NCBI GenBank assembly: GCA_964483805.1 | Contig: CAZADH010000004.1 | Coordinates: forward strand, 1-64,000 | Source: CAZADH01 sp964483805 | GTDB lineage: Bacteria > Muiribacteriota > Ozemobacteria > Ozemobacterales > Ozemobacteraceae | Reading direction: 5' to 3' | Length of the DNA stretch: 64,000 bases | In this document: positions 1-7,188 of the stretch, piece after piece | How positions within the stretch are numbered: the first letter of the stretch is position 1 | Layout of the letters: each line of letters begins with the position of its first letter | The notes under the pieces: generated by a model | Seen by the model: only the letters and a program-made list of their open reading frames with translations | Told to the model about the DNA's origin: nothing | Database searches by the model: none | Position numbers and translations under genes: made by a program

Positions 1-138
1 GTAGAACCGCAGCGTGTGCGGCGGCAATCCCGTCAAGCGGCTCACTTCGGCGACCGACAGTCGGGCGGCCGTGCGAGGCTGGACACCGCTCTCGCAGAGT
101 GAGGGCGATGCAACTGACGGTGTGGCTCGGTCTTCCAT
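1..138 (-). CDS. MerR-family regulator, N-terminal fragment
   Basis: This is the first 46 codons of a gene that runs off the left edge. After about 26 poorly conserved residues comes LSVAEVSRLTGLPPHTLRFY, which is the recognisable start of a MerR helix-turn-helix and wing, where an aromatic residue follows LR. MerR proteins bind promoters as dimers and twist the DNA on ligand binding; the ligand domain is outside the window, so the signal is unknown. The ATG at 138-136 has no strong Shine-Dalgarno site. It lies 32 bp after the stop of the small gene at 171-428, so the two are probably co-transcribed. Confidence 0.75.
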   Translation of the reverse strand, partial: MEDRATPSVASPSLCESGVQPRTAARLSVAEVSRLTGLPPHTLRFY

Positions 139-170
139 GATGATCCGGTGTCGTGCTCGTGGTGTGGCGA

Positions 171-428
171 TCAGCGAATGCGGTGCGACCGCAGGAAGGC
201 GCAGAGACGGTCTAATAACACCTCGGGCCGGATGACGAGGATGACGAGGGCGGTGACGGTGACGGCCAGGGTCATCGAGAAAATCATGAGGGCTCCATTC
301 TCGCTACTCTTGCGTCGTGGGGTGGCGCCAATCTCGACGGTGCGCAACGGCAGATCGCCCCAGACCACCTCGAGCGGGTCGCGAAGCGGCATGGTGGCAG
401 ACATGGGTGCGCTGCCAAGGTTCGGCAT
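171..428 (-). CDS. small single-pass membrane protein, unknown
   Basis: An 85-residue frame with one clear membrane segment (about residues 48-66, IFSMTLAVTVTALVILVI) followed by a basic tail RPEVLLDRLCAFLRSHRIR. No family is recognised. The coding case rests on the hydrophobic segment with positive-inside flank and on its place between the promoter region at 430-530 and the MerR gene. Internal ATGs (MSATMPLRD) are alternative starts, and no good ribosome site marks the first ATG. An imperfect ATAC/GTAT palindrome lies just upstream at 427-439. Confidence 0.4.
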   Translation of the reverse strand: MPNLGSAPMSATMPLRDPLEVVWGDLPLRTVEIGATPRRKSSENGALMIFSMTLAVTVTALVILVIRPEVLLDRLCAFLRSHRIR

Positions 429-482
429 ACATCGTGTATCGGCGTGTCGACGTCAGGAGTTGAGGGTCGTTGCACGCGGTAC

Positions 483-511
483 TTGTGTTGTCGTCGACCG
501 TCGGCCACAAT
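483..511 (+). promoter_or_regulatory. sigma70-type promoter for the PPK2 gene
   Basis: TTGTGT at 483-488 and CACAAT at 506-511 with a 17-bp spacer, about 60 bp before the PPK2 start. The same TTGTG-type -35 recurs before three other genes in this window. Confidence 0.5.
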
Positions 512-573
512 AGACGGGTGGGTGGTCGGCGGTGGCCGGCCGAAAACTCGATTCGGAGAGTGAGGCACCAACC

Positions 574-2046
574 ATGCTCGATATGGTCGACCTGGGCAAA
601 AAGATGACCAAAACCGATTTCAAGGCGAAGATGCCGGCGCTCGAGCGCCGCATCAACGAACTGCAGCGACAGATGAAGGAAGCGGGTATCCCGACCATCG
701 TGGTCTTCGAAGGACTCGAAGCGGCCGGCAAGGGAACCTGCATCAACCGGCTCATGCCCGCGCTCGATCCGCGCGGCTTCAAGGTCCATCCGATCCATCC
801 ACCCAATGAAGAAGAGGCGATGCGGCCGTTCCTCGTCCGCTTCTGGAACCGGTTGCCGGCCCGTGGGCGCATGGCCATCTTCGACCACAGTTGGTACGAT
901 CGGGTGCTCTTCGCCCGCGTCGAAGAACGGGTCACGCGCAAACAGTGGCAGCGGGCCTTCGAAGAGATCATGGATTTCGAGCGGCAACAGTGCGACGATG
1001 GCGCCGTCCTGCTCAAGTTCTGGCTGCACATCAGCAAGAAAGAACAGGCCGACCGCTTCCGCGCCATTCGCAAAGAGAAGTCACAAGCCTGGAAGATCGG
1101 CAAGGAAGAGCGTCGCCAGCACCGGCGTTTCGATGAGCACATCGAGGCGACCGAAGAGATGCTCGAACGCACCAACACTGCGCAGGCCCCGTGGGTCATC
1201 GTCGAGTCGCACGATCAACGCTACGCTCTCAACAAGATCTTCGAGACCATCATCACCGCCTGGGAACAAGCGCTGGCCCGGCATCAGGCCAAGGCTGCGG
1301 CGGCCCAGGCCGCTGCCCAACTGCCCGGCAAGACCGTCACCGTGCTTTCGGGCCTGAACCTCAATCAGAAACTCAAGCCCGATGCCTACGAGAAGCGTTC
1401 GAAAGACCTGCAGGATCGCTTGCGCGAACTCGAACACGAGATCTACGTCCGCCGCATTCCCGTGGTGATTGCGCTCGAGGGCTGCGATGCCGCCGGCAAG
1501 GGCGGGGCGATCAAGCGGCTCACCGAGAATCTCGACCCGCGCGGCTACGAGGTCATTCCGATTGCGGCCCCGACGCGCGAGGAACTCGACCACCATTACC
1601 TGTGGCGCTTTGCCCGGGCCCTGCCCAAGGCCGGCCACCTGACCATCTTCGATCGCACCTGGTATGGCCGCGTGCTCGTCGAGCGCATCGAGGGTTTCTG
1701 CTCGGCGGCCGCCTGGCAGCGGGCCTATCGCGAGATCAACGAGTTCGAGGCCCACCTGGCCAACTTCGGCACCGTGCTGGTCAAGTTCTGGTTGCACATC
1801 GATCAGGACACGCAGTTGCAGCGGTTCAAAGAACGCCAGGAAACCCCGTGGAAACAGTGGAAGATCACCGAAGAAGACTGGCGCAACCGCGAGAAGTGGC
1901 CGGTCTACGAGGTCGCGATCAACGACATGTTGGCCAATTGTAGTACATCGTATGCACCCTGGACGATCGTCGAGGCCAACGACAAGCTGTTTGCCCGGGT
2001 CAAGGTCTTGCAGACGGTCGTCGACGCCATCGAGGCAAAACTGTAA
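574..2046 (+). CDS. two-domain polyphosphate kinase 2 (polyP:AMP phosphotransferase type)
   Basis: A 490-residue protein made of two PPK2 domains in tandem, the layout of class II PPK2 enzymes, which phosphorylate AMP to ADP with polyphosphate in the cytoplasm. The first domain has a Walker A GLEAAGKG near residue 47 and a lid/Walker B region DHSWYDR near 104. The second has GCDAAGKGG near 303 and DRTWYGR near 360. In known two-domain enzymes only the C-terminal domain is active; here both nucleotide-binding loops look intact, so that asymmetry is not obvious. ATG 574 is chosen over an upstream GTG at 532 because GAGTGAGG sits just before it. The gene ends exactly where the convergent gene ends, stop codon against stop codon. 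Class I or III activity cannot be excluded from sequence alone. Confidence 0.9.
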   Translation: MLDMVDLGKKMTKTDFKAKMPALERRINELQRQMKEAGIPTIVVFEGLEAAGKGTCINRLMPALDPRGFKVHPIHPPNEEEAMRPFLVRFWNRLPARGRMAIFDHSWYDRVLFARVEERVTRKQWQRAFEEIMDFERQQCDDGAVLLKFWLHISKKEQADRFRAIRKEKSQAWKIGKEERRQHRRFDEHIEATEEMLERTNTAQAPWVIVESHDQRYALNKIFETIITAWEQALARHQAKAAAAQAAAQLPGKTVTVLSGLNLNQKLKPDAYEKRSKDLQDRLRELEHEIYVRRIPVVIALEGCDAAGKGGAIKRLTENLDPRGYEVIPIAAPTREELDHHYLWRFARALPKAGHLTIFDRTWYGRVLVERIEGFCSAAAWQRAYREINEFEAHLANFGTVLVKFWLHIDQDTQLQRFKERQETPWKQWKITEEDWRNREKWPVYEVAINDMLANCSTSYAPWTIVEANDKLFARVKVLQTVVDAIEAKL

Positions 2047-2919
2047 CTAAACCGGTTTCTCGGGTTCGGTCACGGCGTCGACCAGCAAGACGTCGCTGTC
2101 GAGGGCGACCACGCGAATGCGGGTGCCCTTGGCCAACAGCGTCTTGCGCGACTTGACCTCGAGAATCTCGTTGCCGAACTCGCCCTTGCCGAAGAAACGC
2201 AGGTCGGTGAGGGCGACGCCCTCGCGGCCGATCATCGCCTGCCCCTGTTGTACGTGCTGCGCCACCTCGGCCTGCAGAGCGGTCTTCTCGGCCACCGCGG
2301 CCACGGCGGCCTCGGCCGCGTGTTTCGTTGCGTACCGTTGCCCCGAGAAGGTCGTCACCGCCAATGACACCACGATAAATACAATATATGGAAAGATCAG
2401 CTCGGTGTTGATCTTGGTGCAGCTCAGCAAGATACCGATCAGCCCCAGGATGCCGGCAACCCAGACCAGTACCGTCGATGGACGGGGCAATACATAGTAT
2501 TCGATGATGATGAACGCGTTGGCCAGCAGCGTCAGCACCATGATCACCAGACCGTGGTAGCCGTTGATCGCCCGGGCCCACCAGGTGAGTTGCCCGGTGA
2601 CCGCCAGTTTGTCGGGCGGCGCGTCGGCGAGCACCATGACCGGCACGTCGTAGAAGAACCAGCCGAACTTCTCGAAGCGCAACGTGTGGCGGCCCGGTAC
2701 GACGTTGGCGATGGCAAAGGTGCCCGACGCCTCGTCGACCTTCATCTCGACCGGGGCGCCGTCGAGAAACGCCTGCACCCGCAGAATCGGCTTGTGTTTC
2801 TCGGCATCGAGGATCGTCCCGGTGAGGGTCTGGAGCGTCTGGCCATGGGCGGCGAGAGCCACCGCGGCGAACAGCAGAACGAAAGCGAGTCGGTGCAGGG
2901 CAGAGCGCGTGGTTGCCAT
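2047..2919 (-). CDS. exported Cna-B/CarboxypepD-like and NfeD-like membrane protein
   Basis: 290 residues. A signal peptide (about 1-26) is followed by a beta-sandwich domain resembling carboxypeptidase-regulatory/Cna-B modules (about 29-110, with VVPGRHTLRFEKFGW). Then come several hydrophobic helices (about 118-200), a short Ala/Glu-rich helix, and a C-terminal domain of about 55 residues (IGREGVALTDLRFFGKGEFG onward) that looks like the OB-fold of NfeD proteins. NfeD domains usually partner flotillins in membrane microdomains, and two further NfeD-type genes next to a flotillin lie at 50.5-53.9 kb. The beta-sandwich followed by an NfeD tail is not a layout I know; it may bind a partner outside the membrane. 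The gene carries a perfect ATAC-NNN-GTAT site at 2490. Confidence 0.6.
   Translation of the reverse strand: MATTRSALHRLAFVLLFAAVALAAHGQTLQTLTGTILDAEKHKPILRVQAFLDGAPVEMKVDEASGTFAIANVVPGRHTLRFEKFGWFFYDVPVMVLADAPPDKLAVTGQLTWWARAINGYHGLVIMVLTLLANAFIIIEYYVLPRPSTVLVWVAGILGLIGILLSCTKINTELIFPYIVFIVVSLAVTTFSGQRYATKHAAEAAVAAVAEKTALQAEVAQHVQQGQAMIGREGVALTDLRFFGKGEFGNEILEVKSRKTLLAKGTRIRVVALDSDVLLVDAVTEPEKPV
2490..2500. repeat. ATAC-NNN-GTAT palindrome, site 1
   Basis: Perfect site inside the NfeD-like gene. On the coding strand it spans E-Y-Y-V-L codons (gaa tac tat gta ttg), with the motif starting at codon position 3. Confidence 0.7.
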
Positions 2920-3100
2920 GTTGTGTCCTCCACGGGGCGCATCGGCCCCGCTGTTCGTCGAACCAGATTGACCGGGTGGCGACGGCGTCGGGCCATGGCC
3001 GGTCCGGATGATCGCATTATACTACCAGGTGGCATCGCACGACCGTTCCTGGCATAATTCGTGTTGTTTCCGCTGTCAGAGAAGCCGTTCAGGAGTCACC

Positions 3101-4378
3101 ATGGAACACTCTCCTTCGGGGCGGGTCACCCAGACCTTTCATTGGGATTGGTACAACGTCTGGATCGCGGTCATGGCGCTCGTGGCGCTGTTGGCCTGCG
3201 CCATGATGTTCGCCAACGCCTACGGCGACGTGCGCTTGCTCGTGCACCTCAGCCGTGCCGTCGGTGGTGCCGACGCCAAACCTGGCGACCTCGTCTATGC
3301 CGGTGGTGATGTGGCTTTCGCCCCCGAGCGCTTCGCCGCGCCAATGCACCGCGACATCATCGAGAACCTCGAGTCGGCGACTGGTCTCACCGGCATTGTC
3401 GTCGCTGACGTGGCCTGGCGCCATTCCTATCGCAGCGGCAAGAACACCCGCACCCAGACCGACCTGCGTCGCGTGGCGCTGACCAACTTTTCGCTGGTCG
3501 ACGGCCAGAAGCGCTATTACCCGCTGCGGTCGCTTGGCACGGTCGTTACCGCCACGCACAAGCGGCTGTCGGCGCATGGCGCGCTCGGTCAGATGTCGCG
3601 GCCATCGACCTGGATCGATGCCGACGTGTTTGCGCCCAAACGGGCCTGGTTCGTCGGGTGCTACATGCGGGACACCGCCTCGGGGGCGGCCGTGGCGGCG
3701 ATGCCCGGCGCCGAAACGCCGCTGTTGCTGACCTCGCTGTCGCGCCGCGAGTTCCTCGGCGGTCTGTTGGCGGCCGTCATCGTGCAGATTCTCGCCTTTG
3801 CTGTGTTCCTCAGCACCGGCTTCTTTCGTCTGAGCAGCTCGGTGCGCCAGCGTTTCGCGAAATACGCCGACGAGTTCTATTTCTTCGATTGCACCGGCGG
3901 TCCGGAGTACTGGGCAATCGCTGCGATGATCCTGATGCTTGTGGCGGGGTTTGTCACGGCCGGTTTCTTCGAGCGTCTCGACCTGCACACCTTCCAGGCC
4001 AACATCGCGTTTGCCGTCTGGTTCGGGCTGTTCGCCATGCTCATCGAGAAATGCCGGCGGGTCGAGCACGTGTATCTGTTCAGCCTGCGCGACCACTGCC
4101 TCTACCTGGTCTCGCGCGGGTTCATCAATGCGTCGATCGACAAGGTCGCCCCCGCCGACGCATGTGAACCCTGGGTGCGCGAGCATGTCGGCAGCAAGGG
4201 CCAGAAGACCTACACGCTGGCCGTCAACCTGGCGGCCAAAACCATCGACATCACCGATGCCTGGTCGACCGAAAGCAAAGCACAGGTTGTGCTCGATGAG
4301 TTCAACGCATTTCGGCAGCAGACTGCGCCCACCCTCGTTGATTCCGAGAATGACGAGGATGGCATGACCCTGCGCTGA
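3101..4378 (+). CDS. polytopic membrane protein, unknown
   Basis: 425 residues. Helix 1 lies at about residues 15-37, followed by an extracytoplasmic domain of about 170 residues containing GDLVYAGGDVAF and ALTNFSLVDGQKRYYP, then helices near 215-240, 270-290 and 300-320, and a soluble C-terminus of about 100 residues. The large domain distantly recalls GIDE/TMEM43-type membrane proteins, but I cannot assign it. ATG 3101 has AGGAG six bases upstream; an earlier in-frame start at 3008 lacks one. A possible -10 (CATAAT) lies at 3053-3058 with no convincing -35. It is transcribed away from the NfeD-like gene and convergent with ackA. Confidence 0.6.
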   Translation: MEHSPSGRVTQTFHWDWYNVWIAVMALVALLACAMMFANAYGDVRLLVHLSRAVGGADAKPGDLVYAGGDVAFAPERFAAPMHRDIIENLESATGLTGIVVADVAWRHSYRSGKNTRTQTDLRRVALTNFSLVDGQKRYYPLRSLGTVVTATHKRLSAHGALGQMSRPSTWIDADVFAPKRAWFVGCYMRDTASGAAVAAMPGAETPLLLTSLSRREFLGGLLAAVIVQILAFAVFLSTGFFRLSSSVRQRFAKYADEFYFFDCTGGPEYWAIAAMILMLVAGFVTAGFFERLDLHTFQANIAFAVWFGLFAMLIEKCRRVEHVYLFSLRDHCLYLVSRGFINASIDKVAPADACEPWVREHVGSKGQKTYTLAVNLAAKTIDITDAWSTESKAQVVLDEFNAFRQQTAPTLVDSENDEDGMTLR

Positions 4379-4389
4379 TGGAATGCTGC

Positions 4390-4431
4390 GGGCCGCCCTC
4401 CGTGGGCCGCCCTCCGCGGGCCGCCCTACGC
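4390..4431. repeat. three tandem 14-bp G+C-rich units
   Basis: GGGCCGCCCTCCGT, GGGCCGCCCTCCGC and GGGCCGCCCTACGC follow each other directly, then a partial fourth copy. They fill the gap between the convergent membrane-protein and ackA genes. GGGCC/GGCCC pairing could form short hairpins, but there is no T-run. Confidence 0.8.
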
Positions 4432-4438
4432 GGGCCGG

Positions 4439-5713
4439 TCAGATCGAGATGTCGCTCTCGCGCCGCCTGAACTCGCTGTCCTCGTGGAACAGGATCGAGT
4501 AGACGTCGATGGCGATTTGCAGTTCCTCGTTGGTCGGAATCACCAGAATCGACACGGGTGAGTGCGGCATCGAGATCAACCCTTCGGCCGAACCGTTGGT
4601 CGCGTTGCGCTCGTAATCCATGAAGATGCCGATGTTCTCGAGCCGGTGACAGATGCGTTCGCGCATCTTTACGCCGTATTGCCCGATGCCGCCCGTGAAG
4701 ATCAAGGCATCGACCTTGACCAGGTTGGCCGCATAGCCGCCAATGTACTTGCGAATCTTGTACGCATAGGTGTCGAGCGCTTCGATCGCATGCTGATGAC
4801 CCTCGGTGGCGGCCTTTTCGAGATCGCGCAGGTCGTTGGAAATGCCCGACAGCCCCAGCAGGCCGCTCTTCTTGTTGAACAGGTTGTTGAGGTCTTTCGA
4901 CGAATAACCGCGGTCTTGCAGATAGAGCACCACGGCCGGGTCGACGTCGCCGCTGCGGGTGCCCATCATCACGCCTTCGAGCGGGGTGAACCCCATCGAG
5001 GTGTCGATCGACCGGCCGTGCGAGATGGCGGTTACCGAGGCGCCGTTGCCCAGATGGCACGAAATCACGTTGGTGTTCTCGGGCGAGCGCTTCAATAGGC
5101 CCATCGCCCGGGCTGCCACGTAACGGTGGCTGGTGCCGTGGAACCCGTAACGGCGGATGCGGAATTTGTCATACATTTCGCGCGGCAGGCCATAGAGGTA
5201 GGCTGCCGCCGGCATGGTCTGGTGGAAGGCGGTGTCAAACACCGCCACCTGGCCAAGCCCGGGGAACATCTCGGTGGCCACCTGAATGCCCATCAGGTTC
5301 GGCGGATTGTGCAGCGGAGCCAGTTCCGCGAACTTCTCGATGGCGGCAATGACGTCGGCGTCGATTCTGACCGAGTTGGCATATTTCTCGCCGCCATGCA
5401 CCACCCGGTGCCCGATACCGGCGATCTCGCCGACCGAACCGATGATGCCGACCTTCGGGTCGAGCATGGCCTCGAGCACCAGCGCCATGGCCTCGCGATG
5501 CGTCGGGATCGCCTGTTCGCGCTTGAAGTCGCCCCGTTCGGTGTTCTGCCAGATCTTGCCGACCTTCTCGCCGATGCGTTCGACGAGACCGCGCCCGAGA
5601 CTGCGCCGGTGGGGCATGCGGTAGATCTCGTATTTCAGCGATGAACTGCCGCAATTGATGATGAGGATCTTCTTGTCGCTCTCGGACACCGGGGTCTGCA
5701 CCTTCTGGGTCAT
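4439..5713 (-). CDS. ackA: acetate kinase
   Basis: 424 residues, slightly longer than the usual ~400 because of an N-terminal extension of about 15. It interconverts acetyl phosphate plus ADP with acetate plus ATP in the cytoplasm. Family signatures are all present: NCGSSSLK near the N-terminus, HRVVHGG, FDTAFHQTMP, RRYGFHGTSH, the phosphate loop HLGNGAS, GVMMGTRSGDVDP and FTGGIGQ. The Shine-Dalgarno GGAGGTG lies six to seven bases before the ATG, and a good promoter sits at 5741-5769. No phosphotransacetylase gene is adjacent, so acetyl phosphate must come from a gene elsewhere. A one-mismatch ATAC/GTAT site lies at 4669. Confidence 0.97.
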   Translation of the reverse strand: MTQKVQTPVSESDKKILIINCGSSSLKYEIYRMPHRRSLGRGLVERIGEKVGKIWQNTERGDFKREQAIPTHREAMALVLEAMLDPKVGIIGSVGEIAGIGHRVVHGGEKYANSVRIDADVIAAIEKFAELAPLHNPPNLMGIQVATEMFPGLGQVAVFDTAFHQTMPAAAYLYGLPREMYDKFRIRRYGFHGTSHRYVAARAMGLLKRSPENTNVISCHLGNGASVTAISHGRSIDTSMGFTPLEGVMMGTRSGDVDPAVVLYLQDRGYSSKDLNNLFNKKSGLLGLSGISNDLRDLEKAATEGHQHAIEALDTYAYKIRKYIGGYAANLVKVDALIFTGGIGQYGVKMRERICHRLENIGIFMDYERNATNGSAEGLISMPHSPVSILVIPTNEELQIAIDVYSILFHEDSEFRRRESDISI

Positions 5714-5740
5714 GTCAGGTCACCTCCGCTGGGCTAACGG

Positions 5741-5769
5741 ATGCTACCGCTGTGACGGTACCGGGTCAA
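5741..5769 (-). promoter_or_regulatory. promoter of ackA
   Basis: On the minus strand TTGACC (5769-5764), a 17-bp spacer and TAGCAT (5746-5741), about 28 bp before the ackA start. Confidence 0.6.
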
Positions 5770-5778
5770 GCCGACCGT

Positions 5779-7188
5779 TCACAGGAATTTGCGCAACACC
5801 GCCAACAACCGGGTCCACGAGAAGCTCGCGAACAGCGTGGCCAGCCGCTGTGGTCGCCGCGCGAAGAACCAGGCAAAGGCCAGCAGGCGCCACGCGCGCA
5901 ACTGCGCGACGGTCATGCCGCGCGGCGCGTAGGTGACGGTGTAATAGTCATGCCCGATTGCGGCATCGACGAGGTCGCCCGCCGCCACGAGATCGGCGAA
6001 TACCGGGGTACCGACCAGTGGCTGAAAGCAGGTGAAAACCACCGCGTCAAACGGTTCTGCGGCCGCAAAACGCATGGTGCGGCGCAGATCGGCGGGCGTT
6101 TCGCCCGGATACCCGATCATGAAAAAGCCGAACGCCTGCAAACCGGCGGCTTTGACCAGGCGGATTTTTTCGCGGGCAACGGCGAGATCGAGGTGTTTGT
6201 GCATACGTTGTAAGGTTCTTGTGCTGCCGCTCTCCGGGGCAAGAAACAACCACGCCCATCCGGCCTGGCGCATCAGGGCGAGCAGTTCGGCATCGAGGCG
6301 CTCGAGGCGCACCCCGTTCGGGCAGCAGAACGAAACGTCGCGCAGACCCAACGCGAGTATGCCGCGACACACCTCCTTGGCGTAGTCGAGATGAAACGTG
6401 AAGTTGTCGTCGATGATGTTGAACCCGTTGATCCGGTGCTCGCGGTGCAGGCGCGCAATCTCGGCAACAACGGCAGCGGCGGGCCGGGTGCGCACCTTGC
6501 TGCCGAAGTGCAGGCCGCCGGTGCAATACCGACACGAGTACGGGCAACCGCGCGTGGTCCAGATCGGCGCGGTGCGTCGGGGCCGCCCGACCGGATGAAT
6601 GCCGTAGTCATAGCCCATTCGCAGGTATTCGTCGAGGCGGATGAACCTGGGATCGGCCGGGGCGATTGCCGCAAGGTCTTCGCGGCGTGGGTCATTGGCG
6701 TGGGTTTGCCCGGCCTCGTCGCGCCAGATGAGCCCGGGGATTGCGGTCAGGCGCGGGTTCTGCCCGCGCGGGTGGGCGCACCCGTGGCGCACCGCCTCGA
6801 CCAACGTGGCAAACGCGGTTTCACCCTCGCCGACGATGGCGAAATCGCCGGGAACGACCGCCAGCACCCGCTCGCCGTAACCGGTGACGCTGGGGCCGCC
6901 GATGACGGTGATGATCTGCGGGAACCGCTGCCGCACCATTTTAGCGATGGCCACGACTTCGGGGTGGTTGAAGTTCCACAGTGACAGACCAACGATCTGT
7001 GGCTGAAAACGGACCACGGCACTGGTGACGTCGTCGAGGGTGCAAGATGATGTCAATACACCGTCGTAAAGTTCGGCCTCGACATCGGCCGGCAGATGGG
7101 CGGCCAGTTGCCCGAACCCGAGCGGCAGGAAGTTGCGCAGGTCGGCCCCGCGCACCGCCGGCCAAATGAACAGGACGCGCATCGTCAT
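5779..7188 (-). CDS. B12-binding-domain radical SAM protein
   Basis: 469 residues with the class B layout. The N-terminal Rossmann-like cobalamin-binding domain (about 1-135) contains VIGGPSVTGYGERV. The radical SAM core begins near residue 190 with GCPYSCRYCTGG, giving the CxxxCxxC set that ligates the 4Fe-4S cluster, and continues with FNIIDDNFTF and GFFMIGYPGET. The C-terminus is a basic helical tail. The start ATG 7188 overlaps the stop of the STT3-like gene as ATGA, so the two are translationally coupled. Class B enzymes often methylate unreactive carbons or phosphinates; the substrate here may be a lipid or glycan made by the neighbour. The classical DxHxxG cobalamin motif is not obvious. 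Confidence 0.85.
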   Translation of the reverse strand: MTMRVLFIWPAVRGADLRNFLPLGFGQLAAHLPADVEAELYDGVLTSSCTLDDVTSAVVRFQPQIVGLSLWNFNHPEVVAIAKMVRQRFPQIITVIGGPSVTGYGERVLAVVPGDFAIVGEGETAFATLVEAVRHGCAHPRGQNPRLTAIPGLIWRDEAGQTHANDPRREDLAAIAPADPRFIRLDEYLRMGYDYGIHPVGRPRRTAPIWTTRGCPYSCRYCTGGLHFGSKVRTRPAAAVVAEIARLHREHRINGFNIIDDNFTFHLDYAKEVCRGILALGLRDVSFCCPNGVRLERLDAELLALMRQAGWAWLFLAPESGSTRTLQRMHKHLDLAVAREKIRLVKAAGLQAFGFFMIGYPGETPADLRRTMRFAAAEPFDAVVFTCFQPLVGTPVFADLVAAGDLVDAAIGHDYYTVTYAPRGMTVAQLRAWRLLAFAWFFARRPQRLATLFASFSWTRLLAVLRKFL

